Source of the DNA: Aromatoleum anaerobium
Lineage (GTDB): Bacteria; Pseudomonadota; Gammaproteobacteria; Burkholderiales; Rhodocyclaceae
DNA: 64,000 nucleotides
Assembly: GCF_012910705.2 (NCBI RefSeq)
Contig: NZ_WTVG02000037.1
Location: 62,001 to 126,000, forward strand
Direction of reading: 5' to 3'
This document shows positions 36,974-44,831 of this stretch, piece after piece. The position numbers and the translations under genes are program-made. Position 1 is the first letter of the stretch. Each line of letters starts with the position of its first letter. The notes under the pieces are model-generated. The model did not search any database. It was not told the origin of the DNA and saw nothing but the letters and a program-made list of their open reading frames with translations.

Positions 36974-38773
36974 TCAATCGGCAGACCAGCGGTATTCGAA
37001 GTCCTCCACCTTTAGCGCCGTCGCTTCACTGAGCTTGTTCTTGATCTCAGCTCCGCCCGGCATCATGGGCAACATGTTGAAGTAGTTTCGAATGGCGCCG
37101 TTGATCCCAGCAAGGCATCCCTTTGTCTTAACCCAGTTCTGCGGGCTAAAAACGCGGTTGGCCGGTTGTGGTTCGTTCGCGGCCGCTTCGAGAGCCATGT
37201 TTAGACTCGTGCCCGCAACCCTCACAATCTCGTCGATCATCCCTGCTTTAGCTGCAGCTTGGTAGGACCTGCTCGGACTCGGCACGCGCTCAGACTGATT
37301 GTTGGCAATCGAGAAGCACATACCTATCGCGTAGAGATGATGGTACGGTGCGTACGCCTTCATCGCCAGCAACGTCTCATTGAAGTTCAGGGGGTTGGTG
37401 GTAACCCAGTTTTCGAGCACCTTGCTCATCCAGCTGCTGAGGGAAAAAACGTTCTCTGGCTGGTAGTCCTTGTTCTTAAACAGGGTCTCGAAGTACTTAT
37501 CAAAAATCTTCGTTTCCCCATATGAGAGGTTGGGGCGTTGCGTGTGCCAGGCGACCAAGTTCTTGGCGAATCCAGAGAGGTCGACGACATAGGCGGCGTC
37601 TTTCTCTGCCGGCGCAGTCTCCCCTCGCTTTGTACTGAAATATCCGTTCGGGTAACGTAGCTCGTACGCCTTCTTGATCGACAACACCCGCTTATCGTTG
37701 CTACGGAGATCTCTCGCCTTCACCGCACTCTGAGAGTTGGTGAAAATCGAAATCTTATCCGCGCGCTCACGTTGCGGGATTTCATAGAAACGGAAAAGAA
37801 TGAATGCGTCATCGACCTTCTTAACCGTTTCACTACACGACAAAATCGTGTTGAGCGATTGACATCCATTGACGACGCTCAACCCTTTGAGGCTAAGAGT
37901 TTCCCCCTCCAACGTCAGTTTGTTGCAGAGCGCCGTGACTCCGTTATGGAAGAAGAAGAAGTCCGAGCGTTTGTCGCCGAGGATTGTGCTTCGAATCCCC
38001 TTGTTGACCGCGTTACTCGATCCCAAGCTCTGACGAACATTCTTCTGAAATAACGTACCGTCCTTAATCCCTGGGAGTTTGACGCACTCACTTAGTGGCA
38101 GCGCAGCGATCACCACAGGTGTCCCAGCGACCTCGTGGAACATGAATTTGCTGCCCTTAAGCTGCAAATCGTAGTTGAGGCTCGGGTTATCCGTCTCGAC
38201 CGCGTACTCGTAGCGTCGCCGCAACTCGTCGGGGTCGATGACATGAATTGTTGCGTCAAAGTCGTCTTTTTCGCTGAGTCGAGCAAGCTCCTGTTGAAAC
38301 GCTTCCAAGTCATGCTTGGCCGCGTCCGTAAGGACTCCGGTAGTAATGAGCTCGAAGGAAACCTCGTAGTCCTCATCCAGCGCCGCGGCGAGTTCTGCGA
38401 GTTTCCTTTGCAGCTTTGCATTAGCGACGTTTTGCAGGCGAGCCAAGTCCTTGATCTGCAGCCAAGCCGACAAGACTTCGCGCAACGGTTCGGCGTCCAC
38501 TACGCCGCCCTGGATGAACTTTCCTTGGACAATGTGAACGAGCGATCTGTCATCGTCAATAACGATGGCGTCAATCTGTTTATCGTTTCCGCCATCGGTG
38601 ATATCGTCGCGAGTCTCGTTCATGTCGCGAAAAAGGATGTTTCGCAGATACCAAGCGACGAACCGTTGGCCGTCGTTAGAAAACCTCTGCCGAAAATATT
38701 CCGACGAATCAATCTGCTGCTTGATCAGCTCGTACACGCCTCTGCCTCCCCCAAAATACTCTTGTACGTCCAT
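36974..38773 (-). CDS. AIPR-family (abortive infection/phage resistance) protein
   Basis: Protein of 599 residues resembling the AIPR family. The recognisable central block has LFQKNVRQSLGSSNAVNKGI, then SDFFFFHNGVTALCNKLTL and LSVVNGCQSLNTILSC; a preceding region (VHIVQGKF, GGNDKQIDAIVIDDD) resembles the nuclease-like fold with Asp and QxK residues common to restriction-type enzymes. It has much lower GC than its neighbours, a sign of transfer. An alternative start 36 bases upstream (38809) adds MNLIQSSCHNEA. The gene is alone; no partner methylase was seen. A defence role is inferred from the family. Confidence 0.75.
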   Translation of the reverse strand: MDVQEYFGGGRGVYELIKQQIDSSEYFRQRFSNDGQRFVAWYLRNILFRDMNETRDDITDGGNDKQIDAIVIDDDRSLVHIVQGKFIQGGVVDAEPLREVLSAWLQIKDLARLQNVANAKLQRKLAELAAALDEDYEVSFELITTGVLTDAAKHDLEAFQQELARLSEKDDFDATIHVIDPDELRRRYEYAVETDNPSLNYDLQLKGSKFMFHEVAGTPVVIAALPLSECVKLPGIKDGTLFQKNVRQSLGSSNAVNKGIRSTILGDKRSDFFFFHNGVTALCNKLTLEGETLSLKGLSVVNGCQSLNTILSCSETVKKVDDAFILFRFYEIPQRERADKISIFTNSQSAVKARDLRSNDKRVLSIKKAYELRYPNGYFSTKRGETAPAEKDAAYVVDLSGFAKNLVAWHTQRPNLSYGETKIFDKYFETLFKNKDYQPENVFSLSSWMSKVLENWVTTNPLNFNETLLAMKAYAPYHHLYAIGMCFSIANNQSERVPSPSRSYQAAAKAGMIDEIVRVAGTSLNMALEAAANEPQPANRVFSPQNWVKTKGCLAGINGAIRNYFNMLPMMPGGAEIKNKLSEATALKVEDFEYRWSAD

Positions 38774-39086
38774 CGCTTCATTATGGCATGAAGATTGAAT
38801 GAGGTTCATTCGACCGTGCGAACATCAATGTGAGTCGCATGGACCTTTCCAGGTAGCCCCGAGTGTCCATCTGGGGTGAAATACCTGCTAGATGATGCGT
38901 AATAGCCAAGTCGCGGCGTCGGCCGGTGAATTTTAGTCGGCTACCCGATAGGTTTCAGAGTGGAGCCGCCGGTTGAATGGCGGCTATGCCTGATGGGCGA
39001 CTGGCTGACGTTGGCCGATCCTACCCTCCCGGCGGTTAGCGGCCGCTCGTCGCTTCAGTGGTTTTCGGCGAGCAGCCGAACCACGG

Positions 39087-39701
39087 TCAGATTTCGATCT
39101 GCTCAGAGATCTCCAGGGCATCGTCGACCTCGATGCCAAGATATCGGACTGTGGACTCCAGCTTGGAATGACCCAGTAGGAGTTGAACCGCCCGCAAGTT
39201 CTTCGTCCGCTTGTAGATCAGGGTCGCCTTCGTCCGTCGCATGGAATGCGTGCCGTAGGCGGATGGATCCAGGCCGGCCGCTGTCACCCATTGTTCGACG
39301 ATCCTCGCATACTGGCGGGTGGAGACGTGCGGCGAACGGTGCAGCCTGCTGGGAAAGAGGAAGTCCTCCGGCTTTAGCTTTGCCCTCTCGATCCATGTCG
39401 CCACTGCAGCTCGCGTCGGCTCAGTCAGTTCGAACTGGACCGGCCGCTGCGTCTTTTTCTGGACGACCGCCGTGCGGGACAGCACTTGGTTGCCATGCGT
39501 CACGTCACGAACGCGCAGGGCGACGAGGTCACATCCGCGTAGTTTGCTGTCGATGGCGAGGTTGAACAGCGCCAGATCCCGCACTTGATGCGCGTTCTGT
39601 AGGTGGATGCGGATCGCCCAGATGTCCTTGGGCTTGAGCGGCGCCTTCTGACCCACCAGCTTTCCCTTGTTCCAGGGCTCCCGACGCTCGTAGGATTCCA
39701 T
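39087..39701 (-). CDS. Short tyrosine recombinase (FimB/FimE-like size)
   Basis: Site-specific recombinase of 204 residues, catalytic domain only. The catalytic set is present: Arg in SKLRGCDLVALRVRDV, the His/Arg pair in YGTHSMRRTKATLIY, His in QLLLGHSKLESTV and the nucleophile Tyr in VRYLGIEVDDA. Phage and integron integrases are longer (over 300 residues), so this is not an IntI; its length matches the FimB/FimE type and other short recombinases on islands. It faces away from the attI-like site about 0.4 kb to the right. It probably belongs to the island's movement or to a local inversion. Confidence 0.85.
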   Translation of the reverse strand: MESYERREPWNKGKLVGQKAPLKPKDIWAIRIHLQNAHQVRDLALFNLAIDSKLRGCDLVALRVRDVTHGNQVLSRTAVVQKKTQRPVQFELTEPTRAAVATWIERAKLKPEDFLFPSRLHRSPHVSTRQYARIVEQWVTAAGLDPSAYGTHSMRRTKATLIYKRTKNLRAVQLLLGHSKLESTVRYLGIEVDDALEISEQIEI

Positions 39702-40215
39702 GTCAGACTCCTTTGCTGTTGATCGGAGCCTGATTGTTCCCCCCCGAGCGTCCGACCGCTTACAGGGAGAGCCGCCAACTCGTGCTGCCGGCCAGGACCT
39801 GCCGGTGACGATTTTTCCGCTAAGCCGACGTTGAGGTGGATCTCGGGTTCATAAGCCGTCGTTCGCCCGACAGAGGCGGCTTCCGCCGACGACGAGCTGC
39901 TCTGCGAGTGCTCCAGATGCTGGCCATCGCCTTCCCGAGGTCTCAGCCGGGCTAGGAACAGTCAGTGAGAGTTTGCCGCGTCTAGCGGGCATTCCACATC
40001 TATATACGGTATGCTGCTCGCGTTTGTGGCGCCGCCGGCTTTCGCGATCTGTTGCTCGGGGCGAGAAGCGTCACCTATGATGTTAAGTGCCGATTTTCGT
40101 AGAAGGCATGAGGCTTGTGCGGTTTGATGTTATCGAACGCTGCCCATGTTATGCAGCAATGCAGTCTCCCTAAAGCAATTTTGGGCGTCACACGAGAACC
40201 GATGAGGAAGCGCAA
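39702..40215. other. Intergenic region holding an attI-like site
   Basis: 514 bp without a convincing gene. Apart from the attI-like sequence at 40121-40186 I see no intact or clearly broken integron integrase on either strand, although an intI gene would be expected to the left of such a site. Confidence 0.55.
40121..40186 (+). other. attI-like integron recombination site
   Basis: Compared from memory with attI1 of class 1 integrons, three blocks match in order and spacing: GGTTTGATGTTAT (40121-40133), ATGTTATGCAGCA (40146-40158) and GCAGTCTCCCTAAAGCAA (40161-40178), followed by a core TTTGGGC (40180-40186; consensus GTTRRRY, first base changed). A cassette-like gene begins 30 bp to the right. 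Confidence 0.6.
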
Positions 40216-40503
40216 ATGCAGCTAAAACACTCGGCAGTCAAACGCGGTGGCGTAACGTCCTCGTACTGGTCTGGTGGCACCCAGGATGTCTCCTGCCATA
40301 CCGGCGCCGAGGGCCTTCGATTCAGCTTCATGCTTCCGTCAAAGGGCGGTGGCGATACGCAAATCCAGGTCAGCGTAGGTCTTGAAGACTTACGAGTTCT
40401 ACTCAAACAACTCGCCGCAGAGCACCCAGACTTTGCGCAAACCCTCGCTGAATGCACGCAAGTTGCTGTTTCGGCGCTGCTTAAGTTAAAGAAGTCCGGG
40501 TAG
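40216..40503 (+). CDS. Cassette-borne small protein, unknown
   Basis: Protein of 95 residues starting 30 bp after the attI-like core, the position of a first gene cassette, and followed closely by a GTTAGGC (40523-40529) and an attC-like site. Sequence shows strands around SSYWSGGTQDVSCHTG and a C-terminal helical half with EDLRVLLKQLAAEHPDFAQ and AVSALLKLKKSG. No family recognised. Start supported by GAGGAAGCGCAA just upstream. Confidence 0.6.
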   Translation: MQLKHSAVKRGGVTSSYWSGGTQDVSCHTGAEGLRFSFMLPSKGGGDTQIQVSVGLEDLRVLLKQLAAEHPDFAQTLAECTQVAVSALLKLKKSG

Positions 40504-40544
40504 GTTCAGTCCGGTCACGCAAGTTAGGCATCAAGTGCAATGAC

Positions 40545-40587
40545 GCCCAACACCTCCATCGGGCGTCGCTCATGTCGAACGTTGGGC
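40545..40587 (+). other. attC-like site (cassette recombination site)
   Basis: Outer core pair GCCCAAC (40545-40551) and GTTGGGC (40581-40587), exact complements, enclosing CACCTCCATCGGG and CTCATGTCGAAC, which resemble the flanks of betaproteobacterial attC sites. At 43 bp it is shorter than typical attC sites (57 bp and up), and the inner arms pair poorly, so the central hairpin may have been deleted. Confidence 0.5.
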
Positions 40588-40620
40588 GTCACGCGATACG
40601 TTATCTTCCTTACAACGACC

Positions 40621-40965
40621 ATGAAAAGCAAAGAGGCGTTTGCCTTTCCTCTTCCGGGATTCAGTCATCAAGAAAGCCGCATTCTGCGGCAACTTGTTGT
40701 CTGGGCCGATGAGTACCTTCACAAGAAGGCAGCAACAAAGTCGCGATACATTGCGCCGCCCACGACGGAACAATGTACGAAGCATTTCCAAGTATCGCAC
40801 TACGAAATGATGGCCTTGCTCAATCGGCTTGAGCGTGACGGTCTGGTAAGTAAGGAGCGCAGGCTATCTGCCGGCCTATCGGGCAACGGGTACGACGGCT
40901 CTCTTCATTCATCGGTGCTGCCAACGATGAAGGCTCGAGACCTTGTTGCGCGCAATTCGAAGTGA
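40621..40965 (+). CDS. Cassette-borne protein with possible winged-helix region, unknown
   Basis: Protein of 114 residues starting at ATG 40621, 33 bp after the attC-like core; an upstream in-frame start at 40540 would run through the attC site and is rejected. Residues about 45-90 (TTEQCTKHFQVSHYEMMALL, NRLERDGLVSKERRLSAG) resemble a winged helix-turn-helix, so a DNA-binding role is possible. It is followed by a second attC-like left half. No family recognised. Confidence 0.55.
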   Translation: MKSKEAFAFPLPGFSHQESRILRQLVVWADEYLHKKAATKSRYIAPPTTEQCTKHFQVSHYEMMALLNRLERDGLVSKERRLSAGLSGNGYDGSLHSSVLPTMKARDLVARNSK

Positions 40966-40984
40966 GCAGTCAGTGGTCGTCTCG

Positions 40985-41005
40985 CCCCAACCCCTCCATC
41001 GAGCC
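40985..41005 (+). other. Left half of a second attC-like site
   Basis: CCCCAACCCCTCCATCGAG shares CCAAC-n-CCTCCATCG with the attC-like site at 40545. The complementary right core GTTGGGG is found only at 41535-41541, on the far side of the next gene, so the site is either broken or has acquired an insertion. Confidence 0.35.
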
Positions 41006-41030
41006 AACAAACATGACGGAGTATTGTACT

Positions 41031-41495
41031 ATGCGGAGTGACTCACTTGCCACGAAAACCTACGCCCTTTCAGTCCTTATTCCGCTGATGTTTGGGGCAG
41101 CGGGTGCTCGAGCCGAGCCGCCGCCACCTTTTGCTGTGACCTGTAACCAATTAGTTGTTGGTCCTGCCAAGAGCGTCGATGATCCAATTCGAATCAACTG
41201 GGATGGAGCAAAGCTCGTTACGAAGGGGCATAGCCCGGATGGGAAGATCGAAACAGATGAAGATCGAGTAATTTCGAGCAAGAATTTGCCTGTGGGCCGC
41301 TTAGGGGGTGTGCACTTTACCTTTCATACGGCGACTCACCAAACAAAGGCCTATCGATACCTCACATCCTTGAAGCTCTTACCGCGCGCCAAAGGTTATT
41401 CACTCGAAATGAGTTTCGCAACGGTCGACGCCGAGGGGCTCCTAATAACAGCAGGGTCGATTGACTATGACGAATGCTATCTGCAAAATTTGTGA
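41031..41495 (+). CDS. Exported protein of unknown function
   Basis: Protein of 154 residues with a signal peptide (residues 1-28, ATKTYALSVLIPLMFGAAGA). The mature part has two Cys (VTCNQLVV and DECYLQNL, near the two ends) that could pair, and looks mostly beta. An alternative start lies 18 bases upstream (41013). It sits between the two halves of a possible attC site and ends 40 bp before GTTGGGG, so it may be a cassette gene. No family recognised. Confidence 0.55.
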   Translation: MRSDSLATKTYALSVLIPLMFGAAGARAEPPPPFAVTCNQLVVGPAKSVDDPIRINWDGAKLVTKGHSPDGKIETDEDRVISSKNLPVGRLGGVHFTFHTATHQTKAYRYLTSLKLLPRAKGYSLEMSFATVDAEGLLITAGSIDYDECYLQNL

Positions 41496-41751
41496 TCGCA
41501 TTATTGTAGTCGAAATCGTGTCCGCCGGAATTTGGTTGGGGCGCAATGTCTCGGATCGGTGTTGGTAAATGCACTGAATCTGAACCACCTGCGCCCCTGT
41601 CGTCGCTCCAGCGGGTGCCTGCCGGCACGGCTGATCTTGGTCGTTGAGCGTCCGCTTTCCCATTGAGGGTAGAGCGGCTGTGGGTCGAGCCCGGCCTGAC
41701 GGATGCGAAGATAGCAGCCGTTCGAGGGGACAGAATCTCTAGACTGCCAGG

Positions 41752-42228
41752 ATGATAATGCGCAGAGACGAAATCGCAAATGAATTATCGATCAGGGCAT
41801 TCGAGTTCTTTTATTGGTTTTCCCGGTTCGAATTTGCACTTAAAGAGAACGGCTACTTAAGGTCTCATGATGTAGGCAAAAAAGCTGAACCAGGCTGGGA
41901 TGAGTTTGTAGCGAAGTGGAGTGAAGGATATAGCCCCTCTCGCAACGCAATTGAGTTGCTACGAGCGCCTCCTGAGACGCAAGTGGTGGGGGAAAACAGT
42001 CAGCTGACATGGCGAGTCACAGAGCTATCGGACTACCGATCTGATTTGGCGAAAGTTGTTCGACTGGTCAAGACGGTGCGGAATAATTTGTTCCACGGTG
42101 GAAAACATGGCGGTGCTGGCTGGAGCAATCCAAGCAGAACCGAGTCACTGCTAACAAATGCGACGGCTGTCTTGGATCAACTAGCCGAGCTCGCTGTCAT
42201 TGAGGCGGACTACCAAAAGAGATACTGA
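41752..42228 (+). CDS. HEPN-like protein of unknown function
   Basis: Protein of 158 residues, mostly helical, cytoplasmic. KTVRNNLFHGGKHGG near residues 115-129 contains the R-x4-H pattern (RNNLFH) of HEPN ribonucleases and HEPN-like defence proteins, and LAKVVRLV plus VLDQLAELAVIEADYQ supply the helices on either side. GC is clearly below the genome average. A role as RNase in defence or a toxin-antitoxin system is a hypothesis only; no nucleotidyltransferase partner (MNT) lies beside it. Confidence 0.6.
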   Translation: MIMRRDEIANELSIRAFEFFYWFSRFEFALKENGYLRSHDVGKKAEPGWDEFVAKWSEGYSPSRNAIELLRAPPETQVVGENSQLTWRVTELSDYRSDLAKVVRLVKTVRNNLFHGGKHGGAGWSNPSRTESLLTNATAVLDQLAELAVIEADYQKRY

Positions 42229-42280
42229 GAAAGCCGATTTAGACCTACAACAGATCATTTGTCATAACCAAAAACTCAAA

Positions 42281-43417
42281 ATGACGAATTTCCACCTCGT
42301 TCTTGTGGCTCTCACGACGATTGTTGGAGCAACGATCGCACCTGCATCCGCCGTGGAACCGGCCGGTCAGATGGTTTTTTACGATGCTAACAATGGTGGA
42401 AACTGCAGTAGTTGCGCGTGGATTGCGGCTACGGGCGAGATAACGGAGGGAACCGCTGAGCGATTCGAACGCTTCGTCCAGCAGCGCAACGACAAAATGT
42501 GCCGGTTGGTGGTCATGCATTCGCCCGGCGGGTTGCTAACGGAGGGCATTAGACTAGGCTACGCATTGCGAAAGCATGGATGCACCACGACCATTGGACG
42601 TACCGTGTCGGCACAGATTAAGGAAGCGCCCCATCTCAAAGATGTAGAACCGGGCCATTGCTACTCAGCGTGCGCTTATGCTTTCCTCGGTGGCGAGCGC
42701 CGTTGGGTGGATGCAACAAGCCGCTATGGAGTGCACCAGCACTTCAACGCGGATGCCGTTGTGGCACCCCTTGCCAAAACACTCAGTTCGCTGGACTTAT
42801 CGACGAGTCAGTTCCTGACAGGGTTGCTGGTCGCCTATGTGATCGAAATGGACGTGAATCCGCTGCTCGTGACCGTTGCAGCGATGGCTGCCCCTCATGA
42901 AGACATTGCTGTTCTGGATCGTAATGCTCTTGAGGCAATGCGAGTTGTTACTGATATTACGCCTCCGATGGCTGAGTGGTCTCTCGTTCCAATCGCAAAT
43001 GGCCTAGTCGCGCAGGTTGAGCAGATACAGGATGATTCCGGCTCAATTCAAAGAGCCCGTCTGCTATGCACAAGCGGGCAGCCAAACAAGCGCTTCCTCG
43101 AAATCATCGTGCCTGTTGGTCAATTCGCAGGACAGATAGACCACGAACTTAAGCTTGGCCGCGGCGCCGTGGTATTACGCAGTGATACCACCCTTGAGAT
43201 CAATAATTACAGCGCTGAAATTGTAGGCCAAGAAAAGAAGTCACTTATGATCCTTCGGTTAGCCTTGAGCGACGACGCATTGGAGCAGCTAGTGAAGGAG
43301 AAAAAATTTTCCTGGGCGCGGGACGCATCAAGAGTGTCTCAAAAATTCTTTTCAGGCTGGTTTTCGCTAAAAAAGGCAGGGACGATGAGTCCGTTTGCGT
43401 TCAAGCACTGCATCTAA
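42281..43417 (+). CDS. ClpP/SppA-fold exported protein, unknown
   Basis: Protein of 378 residues with a signal peptide (residues 1-23, ending PASA). Residues about 30-190 resemble ClpP-like periplasmic proteins: RLVVMHSPGGLLTEGIRLGY (oxyanion loop), then GHCYSACAYAFLGGERRWVD with the candidate catalytic Ser, and RYGVHQHFN with a His. The C-terminal half (about 230-378) is unrelated and unrecognised. The in-frame start at 42200 is rejected because it precedes the signal peptide and overlaps the upstream gene. Low GC, part of the island. Confidence 0.65.
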   Translation: MTNFHLVLVALTTIVGATIAPASAVEPAGQMVFYDANNGGNCSSCAWIAATGEITEGTAERFERFVQQRNDKMCRLVVMHSPGGLLTEGIRLGYALRKHGCTTTIGRTVSAQIKEAPHLKDVEPGHCYSACAYAFLGGERRWVDATSRYGVHQHFNADAVVAPLAKTLSSLDLSTSQFLTGLLVAYVIEMDVNPLLVTVAAMAAPHEDIAVLDRNALEAMRVVTDITPPMAEWSLVPIANGLVAQVEQIQDDSGSIQRARLLCTSGQPNKRFLEIIVPVGQFAGQIDHELKLGRGAVVLRSDTTLEINNYSAEIVGQEKKSLMILRLALSDDALEQLVKEKKFSWARDASRVSQKFFSGWFSLKKAGTMSPFAFKHCI

Positions 43418-44038
43418 TTACAGGACAGCGCGGCGACATAGGGTGGTTTAAATACATTTGCCCCCTACGCGGAACTGGATTGAACGACCGCTTCGCGATG
43501 GGGCGTATGGCCGCATTGGGTCGGAAGTTCGAGTTCATCGGGCGGGCAAGCGGTCATTGACCATGGGCGGCGGCTGAGCGACGGGTATCCCGCTCATTGC
43601 CGCCCGATACCGAACACAAGGCCAACGGCAGGTCAGGCCGAGTAGCACTCATTGAGCACCTGGCAGGTTTCAGCGTGAAGCGGCCTTTTTGGTGTCAGGG
43701 CTGGAGATTGGGTGATCGACCGCTCGTAGCCGGAAGCTCCGCTTTACGGACATTTCCCCAAAGCGGTCGTCCCCCTTCTCGGCAGTGCCGACCGATCGGC
43801 CGCTGTGGTCGATGACGCCGGGTGGACCGCGTCGAAGGCCGTTCAACCTTGAAGTCGCCCTTGAGCCATTACAGGAATGACTGTCCGGAGCCGCTCGGCT
43901 TGTCACGCCGAGGCAGAGCGGGTGATCCCGAGCACCAAAGGATTTCGGGTGACTATCGCTTGGGTTTCCTGCCGTTCGACTAAGGTATGAGAAGGGGCGG
44001 CAACGGCCCCGAATCCAACCCCAACGAAAGGAGAGAAC
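43418..44038. other. Right edge of the island, no gene seen
   Basis: 620 bp. No frame looks coding. GC rises back toward the genome average along it. The last ~60 bp (from about 43978) are the leader duplicated at 30421-30488. Sequence such as GGTCATTGACC and GCCGCCCGATAC recurs in loose form near 36480-36740, but I could not define clean boundary repeats. Confidence 0.45.
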
Positions 44039-44485
44039 ATGTCTACCGGTACCGTCCACCTGCACCGCGTGCTGCGCGCAAAACCCGAGAAGATCTACCG
44101 TGCTTTCCTCGATGCGGAAGCGCTCGCCCGATGGCTGCCGCCCAACGGCTTCACCTGCAAGGTCGACCACCTGGATGCCCAGGTTGGCGGCACGTTCAGG
44201 ATGGCGTTCAGGAATTTCGGCACGGGCAACAGTCAATCCTTCGGCGGCAGCTATCTGGAACTCATTCCGAACGAACGCATCCGCCACACGGACAAGTTCG
44301 ACGACCCTGGCCTGCCGGGCGAAATGGTGATGACGGTCACCCTGCGCGCGGTGGCCTGCGGGACGGAGGTGCACATCGTGCAGGAAGGTATCCCGGAGGC
44401 GATTCCACCGGAGTTCTGCTACCTCGGGTGGCAGGAGTCGCTCGAGCATCTGGCGCGGCTCGTCGAGCCGGAAATTCCGGATTGA
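44039..44485 (+). CDS. SRPBCC/AHSA1-family protein (intact copy)
   Basis: Protein of 148 residues of the activator of Hsp90 ATPase-like (AHSA1) SRPBCC family: FLDAEALARWLPPNGFTCKV, GGTFRMAFRNFGTG and the C-terminal FCYLGWQESLEHLARLVEPE helix are typical. The ligand is unknown. Ribosome site AAAGGAGAG 7 bp upstream. A truncated copy of the start of this gene plus leader lies at 30421-30569, beside BON-SRPBCC copy A, so the two genes were probably neighbours before rearrangement. Confidence 0.85.
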   Translation: MSTGTVHLHRVLRAKPEKIYRAFLDAEALARWLPPNGFTCKVDHLDAQVGGTFRMAFRNFGTGNSQSFGGSYLELIPNERIRHTDKFDDPGLPGEMVMTVTLRAVACGTEVHIVQEGIPEAIPPEFCYLGWQESLEHLARLVEPEIPD

Positions 44486-44555
44486 AACCCGGCCCGGATC
44501 CTTCCTCGGGATTTGGCGCGGCGGTCATTACAAGGCAGTCGCTCGGGATGATTCC

Positions 44556-44831
44556 ATGGCGGAGTGGCTGCTCAGGGCTACGTCCCAGCCGTTCAACCCT
44601 CATGCCACCACCGTCTGTTCGACCGATGAACGGGCTCAATTACAGTCGATCCGCATCGCGCTGCGCGACATCAACGAACCAGCCGTGCTCAGCCTGCTGA
44701 GCCGTGCGGCCGGTGGGGACGCAACGGCCTACGAAATCGACGATCAGGGAAGAATGTGGCGGGCCGGGCACGGCGTCGGAAACGCTAAGTCTCCCGCCGC
44801 CGCGCCAGCACCATCAGATTTCGCGGCGTAA
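44556..44831 (+). CDS. Possible small protein, unknown
   Basis: Frame of 91 codons whose middle (NEPAVLSLLSRAAGGDATAY) reads like protein, with composition unlike the antisense. It overlaps the convergent methyltransferase gene by 47 bp, and no good ribosome site precedes it. It may be a real small gene or a remnant. Confidence 0.3.
   Translation: MAEWLLRATSQPFNPHATTVCSTDERAQLQSIRIALRDINEPAVLSLLSRAAGGDATAYEIDDQGRMWRAGHGVGNAKSPAAAPAPSDFAA

Noticed and set aside
36698-37015. A 105-codon plus-strand frame at the island edge
   Set aside because: The first 70 codons lack coding character and ribosome site; only the last 35 codons have a believable start and are reported as a weak finding.
39087-39701. 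The recombinase as the integron integrase belonging to the attI-like site
   Set aside because: It has 204 residues, lacks the N-terminal domain and the extra IntI helix, and is not in the usual position directly beside attI.
43597-44449. Frames of 72 and 259 codons on opposite strands left of the SRPBCC gene
   Set aside because: No domains, no start signals, and the minus-strand one runs antisense through the real SRPBCC gene.
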